A stretch of DNA of 64,000 nucleotides from Rhynchosporium graminicola (Eukaryota > Ascomycota > Leotiomycetes > Helotiales > Ploettnerulaceae), in contig FJUW01000021.1 in the NCBI GenBank assembly GCA_900074885.1, positions 62,001-126,000 on the forward strand. The letters are read 5' to 3'. The notes beneath the pieces were generated by a model that saw nothing but the letters and a program-made list of their open reading frames with translations, did no database searches and was not told where the DNA came from. Position numbers and translations under genes: made by a program. Positions 46,926-56,614 of the stretch are shown here, one piece after another. Numbering within the stretch: the stretch's first letter is position 1; the number at the start of each line of letters is the position of its first letter.

Positions 46926-48957
46926 TCAAACACCCTGCCAAACAAAGCCCACCGGAACGGCATTCGCAGCCGTGAGGACTTTCTGCGGCACGGCTCCGGC
47001 AGGCACAGCTGCTGCGTAGAAAAGTGCGCTGTCCAAGTACGCTAGCGAGCCATCGAGGTTCTGGAAAAAAAAGAAGAAGAAGAAAAGTCAGTTTGGTTCG
47101 AAGTGGCCCATTTTCTGTTCATGAAGAAGACTATTATTTGTGTGGATGACTTACGGTGAAGACACCTGCTGTGTTTCCAGCTGCGCATGAGAATGTTCCG
47201 GCGAGGAAATCACAAGGTCCCTTGCTGCTCGTGAGTGTGAATCCAGCTCCTGTATCCCCTGTCAGTACTCTTTAACCTGGACTTCATCCTCGGATCCTTA
47301 CCTGAAGAAGCAGCAGTAGCAGTATAAGTAGCACAAGTGCCACTCGTATACCAAGTGCCCGCACTAATCAAGCAACCCTTCTTCGCACCACCCGTAACAG
47401 CGTTCAAGAATCCCTTGCCAACATACGGCGCGCCGGTAGGTACTGGTGTGGAACCTGGAACGCTGCTTGTTGGTGTTGGTGTCGCAGTCTCGTATTTTGG
47501 CAAATATCGGATTCCTGTAGCTGGACAATCGGATTTCGTGCCATCGGGGGAAGTGGGGACGAATTCTCCGGTTGGGACGGATCCGAGGACGTTGTAATGG
47601 TACCAGATCTCCTCAAACCGGGCGCCGCTGCACTATATGGTTGTTAGTTTTAGGGTTTGTGATAGGTCCAGATGAAAGATATTTGCACGGAGTGGTACTT
47701 ACGCCGAGCGTTACGGGGAAGCCGTGAGCGGCTGTGAGAACGGACTGGATCTGGTTGAGGGTGTAGGTTGCGCTTGAGGAAGGGAGAATCCCCGCTGCTG
47801 CGAGGAACTGTCCAAATTGTGAGCTTCTTCTCTATTCCGAAAGATAAGAATAGGGGGTGTGAAAATGTTGGAATATAAGGATCACTCTTCTCGTCTCTTT
47901 TCTCCTCTCGACAGCAACATGAAGAGCAGACAATCGCTTCCATCACGCAAATCACGCGTACTCAACTCACCTGAAAACTATCCAATCCCTTCATCAACCT
48001 CACCGCAATCTCAAAGTAATCCACGACTTCTTCCTGGCCCGTGTGACCCTCATAACATTTCGTATCGAGGGTACTGATACAAGTCCCGTGCTTGCCCCAC
48101 TCATGCTCCCAAAACTGCTCATCATTGCCCTGGTAATCCTTCCAGTAGATGGCCATGTAGGACAAGAGATCTTTCTTGCCGTAGGAGGCGAGGATGGCGG
48201 TGATGTTGGTGTATTCACGGGAGGGGTCGCAGTTGGCTTCGTAAGTGCCGTCACACTTGTCGGGCCAGAGACCGTGCAGGGTCCAACTGTTATTTGGGCC
48301 TGTGATGGGATTAGCCATGATCATTTTTGGTGGTTCGAGAAGTAAAATTTTCAGGAGTGGGAACTTGCCAGTGCTAGGTGCAGTATCCCAGAATTGTGTG
48401 AGGAGTAACTGTCCTCCTGGAGCATTGAAACAGCACAAATCCTCCACAGCAGTCGTGTTCTGGCAGCTCAATTGAGGATTCATACACACTTTCGGTGTTC
48501 CAGTAGCTGGAGCTGTCGGAGCACTTGATGTGCTTGATACTGAAACTGACACTGAGGTCGATGTGCTTGCACTTGATACCAAGCTGGTCGAAGTACTCAA
48601 AACACTCGAGCTAGTCGAAGTTTCCACAACGCTTGACCAGGCAGAGGTCGAAACCGATACCGAATTTGAAGTAGCAGTAGCAGTCGCCGAACTCGTGCTC
48701 ATAGCAATACACCCACAAGCACTCACAACCTTACTCACCACATCTCCCGCACAAGCGCTCCTCGCAATACTCGGAATACCCGCAACGTCCGGAATTGCGT
48801 CCTTCGTGAAAGTCTGACAAAAAGACTGCGCTTCGGCTAACTTTGCTGGGGCGCGAAGAGCACGGAGACAGTTATCTGCGCTACATCCAGCTGCATTTAC
48901 GGCTCCGATGTTGAGGAAGAGAGAGAGGGGAACGAGGAGAGTGGTTAGGGAGGGCAT
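46926..48957 (-). CDS. Secreted ribonuclease T2 with fungal N- and C-terminal domains
   Basis: Six exons on the minus strand: 48369-48957, 47971-48299, 47703-47807, 47302-47632, 47155-47258 and 46926-47060, giving 530 residues. RNase T2 enzymes cleave RNA non-specifically through 2',3'-cyclic phosphates. A signal peptide ([20 protein letters not shown]) precedes a Cys-rich domain (about residues 23-85), a Ser/Thr/Val linker (about 87-150), and the catalytic domain. The catalytic motifs are WTLHGLWPD (His about 205) and [11 protein letters not shown] (His 262, Glu 263, His 267). A further C-terminal domain ([20 protein letters not shown] onward) is like that of RNY1-type enzymes. Intron 1 (48300-48368) is GC-AG, 69 bp, and has no in-frame stop. 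Introns 2-5 are GT-AG. Likely secreted or vacuolar. All Cys in the catalytic core appear present. Confidence 0.92.
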
Positions 48958-50013
48958 CTTGAAGGGATCGAGTACCTGACGGTGACCTGGGGAAGAGAGT
49001 AAAATTTCACGGGGTATGGGGGCTCTTATAGACTTTCCATTTGAGTCGTTAGTAAGTAGCTGATAATGGGATTCTCGCTAAGCGTTCCCGTCCATCCTGA
49101 CATTTCCACTACTTCCCGCCCAAAACTCAATTGCCTGCACACCAATCAATGCCTTCCAGAACATATCAACACAATGCAGGAACACCGCTGCAGGAACCAA
49201 CTATTGCCTCGCTACATATAACACAATAACAAGTGCCTACGCAGCAAGTACCTGTTCTTCCATGGAAAGATACACATGCAAAGCTCATTGGCTGTAAACA
49301 AATCCCCAGCTCTTGGCGGCGCAGCCAATGCGGCAGGAGGATAACAATCATTCCCTTAGCCAGGTACCTAAAGCGAAGGTAAACCCACCTTTCTCAGCTT
49401 TTGAAAGACGGACAGGAGCTCTAAAAGGAATTTTCGCCACGGGGCTCGGATGTCACCGAGATCGTCGTGCAGGGTCGCATTTTGCAGCTGCATATATTTC
49501 GTGCACATGTGGTAGCGCACGTGGAGTAGGAAGCACTATAATTAATGGAAGATCTTCACTCAGCCGCCATGAGGTTAGCTTGTTTTCCTTGGTTTGACCA
49601 TTGCAGAGATCAGATGCTACCTACATATGATATGATACGATGAAAGGATGTACAAAAGGAGGCACAACTTACACACATGGTATCGTAAAAGTCCCAGACC
49701 GTACCACCCACCTCTCGTTGAAAGTCAACTGGAAAATGGCATTGCACCTCCAATAGGCCGTTTCTCTTGGGACCAGCAACTACACGTACAGAAGTATAAA
49801 ATGCATCAATGGGCAAGTGTGGTATCAACCCCGACCAAAAACTCCACGCCCCGTAACTCCACCAATCTTTTGCAAATGAGAATATTGTAAAAAGAAAATC
49901 AAGGCGCCTGCCAAATCTATCCTTGATGATATCATGTCCGAAAGAGGCTTCGAAGGTGCATGTCAAATCTATAATCATGTGACGCAGTCGCCTGTATGAT
50001 ACTAAGCAGCATC
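48958..50013. other. Intergenic region
   Basis: About 1.05 kb between the start of the RNase T2 gene (minus) and the stop of the F-box-like gene (minus). It should contain the RNase T2 promoter. Short frames at 49166-49351, 49313-49597 and 49610-49978 have no recognisable content. Confidence 0.5.
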
Positions 50014-51579
50014 CTAATCTAGGTCAATAAGGTCTGGCATCCCTTCCGAGTCAGCATCACCGTCCTCTTCCTCTTCGTCAGCAGACTCATCAGGCGGTGC
50101 GAACATCTGGGGTGGAAAGATTCCATTCAAAAGAGCTGGCAGTACGAGCGGGCCAAGATCAAATTGATCGCCATCAGCATCACCATCGTTCTCCGCATCC
50201 TCGTCCTCAATTTCAGTCATGGGTCGGCCTGACGCCCTATCAAACTCGATCCATTTCTTCGGCTCGTAGTCGTAGTCCTTGGTCCATTTCCAGATTGTTG
50301 TTCCATCTGCATGAGCGGACTTGGGTGGCTCACCTCCCTCGGGATGACGTCGAATTGGAGCTTTCTTTGAGGCGCGCTCTCCGATCTTCTTCGAGTTGAG
50401 GACATGATGGTTATAGCCGTAGACTGGAAGGGTTTTGACACCGTCTGGGATTGATACAAAAGCCGGACAAGCGCTAGAGAAAAGACCATCGTCTCGAAGG
50501 AGATTTCGAAGGACCATTAGCTCATCAGAACCATCTTCCGGACCAGGCAGGCCTGTAACAACCAGCTCGTCAAGAATCAGACCCAAGTGCCAGCGAACGA
50601 CAGCAGCGAAGCTAGAGATTCCAACCGGGAGGTGGTCACAGAAATTGACAAGATCCAATCTCATGGTTCCAAGCCCAGGAAGCAATTTTGGACGGTTCTT
50701 CGACATCAGCTCTCGTGGAAATTGTAGGGCTTTGAGAAAGTCGGCAACTTGCAACCAACAGTAGGCCTGGATACCCTGGTCGTTCACCATGCCATCGGGC
50801 CGAGCCAGAACAGTAGCTTGGAGTGCAGGGATCGTATGATGGTAGGCACCAGCATTACCAGAGAAGTCGGCAGTGCGAGCAACGTCACCATAGTACCGAC
50901 CAACAACCTGTCATTGAAATGTTAGCTTCATCCGACAAGTCATCCGTGAAGGAGGAAAGAGATTCTTCCAGACAATACATACCCGAAGTCTAACGTCCTT
51001 TACTGTTGCCCGAAGCTCCGGCGATATCTTGGCGAAATTCTCTAATGCAGCAGCCTGCGTGAAGATGAATCTATTATTCTCCAACAGGAGACGAGTGCCC
51101 TCAGTGTTGAAGACTCGGGATACACTCAAGCACTCGACATTGATATGTTGTCGTGAAAACTGCTCCGGCCGAGTGACATTCTGGATTCGCATTCTGTAGA
51201 ACGGGTCAATGACAGGGACGGGACTGGTCAGGGCATATCCGAGGATGCGTAGCAGAATTTCGGTCGGTAGGAAGGGTGTGAGTCCATCAAATTCCTTGTG
51301 AATGGCGTTCTTGGACACGTATTTGATGGTGACTGGAAGGGAGGTATCAGGCTCGATATTGTGCTTTCGAAGGAGGAACTTCAATCGTTGGAGCTCATCG
51401 GCCTGGCGCTTGCTCTCCTGAAGCAACGTGTCATAGCCAAGAGTAGACAGACGGAGCTCAGGATCTGGACCTTCCATCATGCAGACCTATTGATATTAGA
51501 TGAATGCAACCAAATAGTCTGCGGCCAAACTTACATGGCGATATGCCTGGTGCAAGCCAGGAGGGGGAGGGAGATTCAT
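50014..51579 (-). CDS. F-box-like domain protein, hypothetical
   Basis: Three exons on the minus strand: 51535-51579, 50983-51486 and 50014-50907, giving 480 residues. The first exon encodes MNLPPPPGLHQAYRH and is joined through a 48-bp intron to VCMMEGPDPELRLS; the second intron (50908-50982) joins VRLR to VVGRYYGD. An F-box-like segment, FLPTEILLRILGYAL, lies at about residues 85-100 after a short coiled stretch (LLQESKRQADELQRLKFLL). The rest has the look of the large fungal family of F-box/hypothetical proteins, ending in a very acidic tail (DESADEEEEDGDADSEG). Function probably substrate recognition in an SCF ubiquitin ligase, inferred only from the F-box. The start choice rests on the 5' exon, which reads well and has clean splice sites; the Met at 51480 is the alternative. 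Confidence 0.75.
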
Positions 51580-51816
51580 CGTGGCGTTGGCCGGCAGTTT
51601 GTGAGCCCGGACCGGAGGCTTCGCAAAGATTGAGCCGAAAGATGGGAACTCTTCGAAAGGGAGATCAAAGAGGAGTCAGGTCGCGTCAAAATGCGAGGTG
51701 TGCGCGTTGCGTTGCGTTGCGTTATCGCGTCATCGCGTTGAAATGCGATGCCGATGCAGACGCAGATGCGGCGGGCGGGATGGGATGGCGGGGTACAGCT
51801 GGAGAGAAATGACAAA

Positions 51817-51818
<2 letters not shown>

Positions 51819-51863
<45 letters not shown>
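51819..51863. repeat. (GATT)n microsatellite
   Basis: Eleven units of GATT with no interruption, upstream of the F-box-like gene. Confidence 0.95.
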
Positions 51864-52140
51864 CAAGGGACAATGACCAAAGATCAATCAGTAAATGGAT
51901 GCTGGCAGGCAGGCAGGCAGGCAGATTAGTTTGGTATATCAATTAAAGGGATTGCGATTCGGGGATGGAGGCCATCTATTCACAAGGTAGACAGACAGAA
52001 ACCAAGCTTTCCAGGCTCATCGGCTCCCGATAGTCTCAATTTCAGCGGTTCTTATCAGTACAATGGGGGGCCATCAAATACTTATAAAGGGAGCTTGGAC
52101 CCCGAAACGCGCAGTCACGAGACGAGACCTGACTTTGCCC

Positions 52141-52180
52141 TGCCCTGCCGTGCCCTGCCGTGCCCTGCCGTGCCCTGCCG
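52141..52180. repeat. 10-bp minisatellite, four perfect copies
   Basis: TGCCCTGCCG repeated four times exactly, preceded by a partial unit TGCCC. Confidence 0.95.
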
Positions 52181-52680
52181 TATGTGAATGAAAGAAAGGG
52201 AAGGACTTTTGGATATTGAGCTGGTTCTCGGGTAGTGTCTTGGTTTGGGCAGCTTCAAAATTAACTGCCAAGGTTTCACAGAACCAAGAACGAATCCGAA
52301 TGATCCTCAACGCTCCCGTGTGATTTTGATTGACTTCTTTCAGATCCTGGAACTGGAAAGAACACCACGAGGGCAGCTGCAATATGACACGTGACATTCA
52401 GACATCATTGAATGGCAATGGAAAGTGACGTCAATGTCTTGTCGACCCCCCACAAATTGAAACGAGGGGCAAGGGAGGGGAGGGGCAACCAGCTGGAATC
52501 ACCTCCAGGCTGGCTCAATTAGGACAAGCAAGTCCATGACGATATAAGAACCAACCAAGTAGTACTCTAGCTAGGAAAGCTCTTCTCATCAGGTCTTCCT
52601 TCATCCAACACCCTCAATCTTTCCTCAAACCCACAACGAGTAAGTCTTCAATTCTATCTATCTTCATCTTCCATCTGCCC

Positions 52681-52729
52681 CATCTTCCATCTTCCATCTT
52701 CCATCTTCCATCTTCCATCTTCCATCTTC
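52681..52729 (+). repeat. 7-bp minisatellite CATCTTC x7
   Basis: Seven perfect units, inside the probable 5' UTR intron of the BLI-3 gene. The pyrimidine-rich strand is the sense strand, so it could act as a long polypyrimidine tract before the acceptor. Confidence 0.9.
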
Positions 52730-52771
52730 CAGCTGCCGTCTACCATCAGTCATCTTCGATCGACACTTATC

Positions 52772-53599
52772 ATGAAGCGTTGCATTTCTCTCCGGACCCT
52801 TCGTTTTCCTGTATACAATCAACCCAAACAACTTCCCCGACTAACGAGTGCCCTTGCCAGAACCAATACCTTTCAAACAAGACCCTTCACACCAACAACA
52901 TACAACATGTCTTTCTCCAATGCAGACACCGGTTCCAAGACCGCCGATCCATACAAGGCCGTCAACAAGGACGAGACCTCCATCAAGGAGAAGGTTGAGG
53001 ATCTCGCTGAGTTCGCCAAGTCATGCAAGTTTGGCATGATGACCACCCGAGATGCTTCTTCTGGAGCTTTGGTCTCGAGATGTATGGCATTGGCTGCCCA
53101 GGTATGCACCTAAATCTGTTCGAGCCACAGCAATATAGATTGGTGCTCCATCTAACATTCATTCTAGGAAACCGGCGGCATTGACCTCCTCTTCCACACC
53201 AACACCGAATCTGGCAAGACCGATGAGATCGACTCCGATTCGCACATCAATATCTCCTTCCTCAACCCCTCCGGCGAATGGGCCTCTGTCTCTGGCAAGG
53301 CATCTATTGTGACCGACCGCGAGACCGTCAAGAAGTACTACTCCCCATCTCTCAAGGCCTGGTTGGGTGATCTCGGTGATGGAAAGCACGATGGTTCTGC
53401 AGATGATCCTCGTATTGGTGTCATCCGAGTCAAGGCCATCACTGCTACTTATGCACTTGTACGAAAGAGTGCCGTCAGCAGAGCTGCCGAATTAGCTCAG
53501 GGAGTTATTACTGGCAAGGCACCTTCTGTCAACAAGTTGAGGGAACTTAGTGAGCAAGAGATTAAAACCTGGAGAAGCTCGAACGAGATGGTCAACTAG
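52772..53599 (+). CDS. bli-3: BLI-3-like pyridoxamine-5'-phosphate-oxidase-fold protein
   Basis: Two exons, 52772-53101 and 53168-53599, with a 66-bp intron, give 253 residues. It belongs to the general stress protein 26/BLI-3 group of the split-barrel FMN-binding fold; BLI-3 was named as a blue-light-induced gene in Neurospora. Core stretches are VEDLAEFAKSCKFGMMTTRD, ALVSRCMALAAQ+ETGGIDLL, HINISFLNPSGEWASVSGKA and VKKYYSPSLKAWLGDLGDG. A second Met (MSFSNADTG) at about residue 46 fits the usual start of the family. The first 45 residues are Arg-rich and nearly free of acidic residues, as in a mitochondrial presequence. The upstream region holds a probable 5' UTR intron. The assignment is firm; the enzymatic activity of this family is not well established. 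Confidence 0.88.
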
Positions 53600-54537
53600 G
53601 ATGGGTTGAGAGTTGTAATTGTACCAAATTGCATGGATAGGGGATGAGATGAACGATGAGCTATGATGAACAACGAACGAAACGCATGTTTTTATGGATT
53701 GCACTATGGTCCAAGACTGAGAATCATTACGCAAAATTTCAAAGAATCAAGAAAATATGAAAATAGGTGAACTGGTGAAGATGAAGTTCTCGATGTGATA
53801 AGCATCCCAGCATGATCGTCGAATTGATCGTCGAATTGAGTTTCGATATCGGGCTTGCGTCCTGCCCACCCTTTATACTTTGCTGCAGGGCCATGCAAGA
53901 GGTCCCCTTCCATCAATGTTTGAACTGTCAGCGACCCAGCACCACCAACTACCGGTCACGATCAAGTATCCCTCCACAAAATCTCAATAAGTGCACTGGT
54001 CCACGATATCTGAAAGGTTTTCTTTATTTAATTTGAAATACAAAAATGTCCAGACTTATCTTGGAACATTAATGTCACTTCCTATTCAGAGTCCTGTATT
54101 CTGGTGTTGCTATTTGGGAACTGCTACTGCCAAATACCTTCACGGGATGATGATCAACCACTTCTTCAGACATGACACTCACAGCAAAAGTACGAAAGTT
54201 GGAGATTGCTGATTGACTTACTTTTATACTCGTGAAAGAAAATATCCGCAATCCTCATCTAGATCCCAGCGCCTGCTTATCACAATCGCATCCATCCCAC
54301 TCTTCAATCCAACTCCACGCCCCGGAGCCTGTAAGCGCCAAGCATCACCAAAGCTTCATCCTAACTGCACTCCCCTCCCATCCCTCTTCTCGGGTCCGCC
54401 ACGCGACTTCTCCATCCTTCGAGTCCCGTTCTACTGAAGCCTACCTGCATATACATATTGACCACTACCCTCTAACTCCAAAGCTCTCCTCCAGTTCCCC
54501 TTTCTTTCCCTCCCCCCTCCGAGAAACAAAATCCAAA
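53600..54537. other. Intergenic region
   Basis: About 940 bp between the BLI-3 stop and the M24-like gene start. The sequence upstream of 54538 is C/T-rich (tccctccccc), a common feature of fungal promoters. Overlapping short frames carry no motif. Confidence 0.55.
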
Positions 54538-56614
54538 ATGCATCTCTCCACCCTCCCAGCCCTCCTCTCCCTCCTCTCCCTCCTCTTATTCCACCCCACT
54601 CTCACACTCACTCTCAGCACGGGTGTTGATATCGAGATTAAGAGTGGAGAAAAGAGTTCCGAGCCCCCGAGGGAAGCACGGTATCATTCTCTGCCGAGTT
54701 TGAGAGAGTGTGCGAAGATACAGGATGGGTGGACGAAAGAGAGGATTGAGGATGTGCCGAGGATTTTGAGGAGGTGGGGGGTTGATGCTTGGTTGGTGAG
54801 TTGGGATTTTTTTGGTTGATTTTGGTTGGTCTTGAGGTGTGATGGGGGGGAAGATGGGGGAATATGGGCGAGGGAAGATGAGATGTGAGTTGAGGGGTGA
54901 CGTGGAAATCGAGAGAAGAATTGGGATGAGGCATGAGACCAAACAGATCATGAATCGCAAAAGGACGAGTATGAGAATGAGATGGGATGAGCAAAACATG
55001 TACACATCTCTACTTCTCGGAGTAGCAGTCGGTCTCGCGATGTTTATGGACGTCACGGTTCTATAACTACATTTCCTGAAGTTGAAAGACAGGAAATGAA
55101 CACATTTCATTCGAGGCTGATCAGTAGACGTGTAGATGACCCAGCGCGAATACGCCGAAGACACGGCTTTCTGGTCTCTCAAATCCGCAGTACAGTTTTC
55201 TGCTCGGAGAAGAACTGTTAATCTCTTTATTGCGAACCCGACAGCTGGTACGCCGTCGGCTTATACATGGTAAGTCAGCCAAACCCCTCTTCTCAAACTC
55301 TTCCATCCAGGGAATTCGGCACTGATATATCAAATTGGATAAATCATCCTTCGAAACTGACTAATAGCCTCAGGATTGACAATACACCCGGAGTCTACAA
55401 ATCCATCTCAAAAGTGCTCGCCGCTCAAGATCCGAAAAAGATTGCTGTCAACATAAACTCGACCGTCGCGTTCAGTAGCGGTCTCCACGTTGGCGAATTC
55501 CTCTCGCTAAAAGACAATCTCGACCACAAATGGATAGACAGATTCGTAGATGAGCCGATGGTAGCAGTTGAATTCATCGGTACACAGCCTAAGGCGAAGT
55601 TGGCGTGGTATAGGAAAATGCAGGAGACCTCCTGGGCGATGATCACGGAGGCGTTTAGTGAGAGGGTGATTGAGGCTGGAGTTACTAGTACTGAGGTATG
55701 TCGAGTTTTGTGTGATCTCGCTCACTTGACTTTCTCTTTGGTATTTGGAAACGAGCATGGGAGAGATTGCTGATTGTGTGTTCAGGATGTCGAATGGTGG
55801 ATGAGATCTAAAATCCAAGAGCAGAATTACACGACCTGGTTTCAGCCTGATGTCACTATCATCACCGCAGAGTCCCTGTCCAGCCCTGCTGCCACACTCC
55901 ACGAGACATTCGGAGAGAGAAAGCAAGAGATCATCCATCGTGGAGACAGTGAGTATCCTTCTTCAACTTTGAGGTCGGGGAGACATTTGAGATCTCGGAA
56001 TAAATGTAACATCACAATTGGAATCATCAGCTTGTCGATAAATTGCTGACTTTTCAGTGCTCCACGTCGATTTCGGCATCACAGCTCTAGGTCTCAACAC
56101 CGACACTCAGCACCTAGCATACGTCCTCTCCCCCAGCCAAAACGCCTCCTCAATCCCCCCCAGCTACATCGCCGGTCTCCACAAAGCCAACCGTCTCCAA
56201 GATATCGTAATCTCGCACATGATCCCCGGCCGTACCGGGAACCAGATCCTCGCGTCCTCGCTGGCTCAAATGCGCTCCGAGGGTTTCGAAGGCAAGATCT
56301 ACTGCCATCCCATCGGCGACTGGGGACATTCGGCCGGCACTGTCATCGGCATGACGAATTTGCAAGAGGGCGTGCCGGTGTTGGGCGATTTGGAGTTGCT
56401 TGGTACGGGGTATTATAGTGTCGAGTTGAGTGTGGAGCATTGGGTTGAGGGGAGGGGATTGATGATGTTTTATCAGGAGGAGGATGTTTATTGGGATGAG
56501 GAGAGCAAGAGGTGGGAGTGGGTTTGGGGAAGGCAGGAGAGGTTTCATTTGATTCGGTCGAGGAAGGAGGAGGGGGTTGATGGGGTGGATGGACAGGGGC
56601 AGATGGAATTGTAA
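54538..56614 (+). CDS. Secreted M24-family peptidase-like protein (Xaa-Pro dipeptidase/creatinase fold)
   Basis: Five exons: 54538-54795, 55136-55269, 55374-55695, 55786-55948 and 56058-56614, giving 477 residues. A signal peptide (MHLSTLPALLSLLSLLLFHP) starts the protein. The pita-bread catalytic half shows candidate metal ligands: HVDFGITALGLNTDTQH (two Asp), DWGHSAGTVIG (His), ELSVEHWVEG (Glu) and RQERFHLI (Glu). These match the M24 order D, D, H, E, E. The N-terminal half has NSTVAFSSGLHVGEF and IDRFVDEPMVAVEFIG, typical of fungal proteins annotated as Xaa-Pro dipeptidases. The acidic/aromatic segment before the last Glu (MFYQEEDVYWDEESKRWEWV) is a fungal insertion. Intron 1 is unusually long (340 bp). 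Likely secreted; substrate unknown. Confidence 0.85.

Larger units (their letters stand above)
51580..52771. promoter_or_regulatory. Shared intergenic region of two divergent genes, rich in short tandem repeats
   Basis: About 1.2 kb between divergent starts: the F-box-like gene (minus, from 51579) and the BLI-3 gene (plus, from 52772). It should hold both promoters. Four simple repeats lie in it: GATT x11 (51819-51863), GGCA x5 (about 51904-51924), TGCCCTGCCG x4 (52141-52180) and CATCTTC x7 (52681-52729). A gtaagt at 52640 and ag at 52731-52732 suggest a 5' UTR intron of the BLI-3 gene that contains the last repeat. Individual regulatory sites cannot be assigned. Confidence 0.55.

Noticed and set aside
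51819..51924. Tandem repeats as a CRISPR array
   Set aside because: Units of 4 bp with no spacers, in a fungal promoter; they are microsatellites.
54232..54819. 195-codon ORF overlapping the start of the M24-like gene
   Set aside because: It uses the same frame as exon 1 but begins upstream in the C/T-rich leader; the Met at 54538 gives a clean signal peptide and is preferred.
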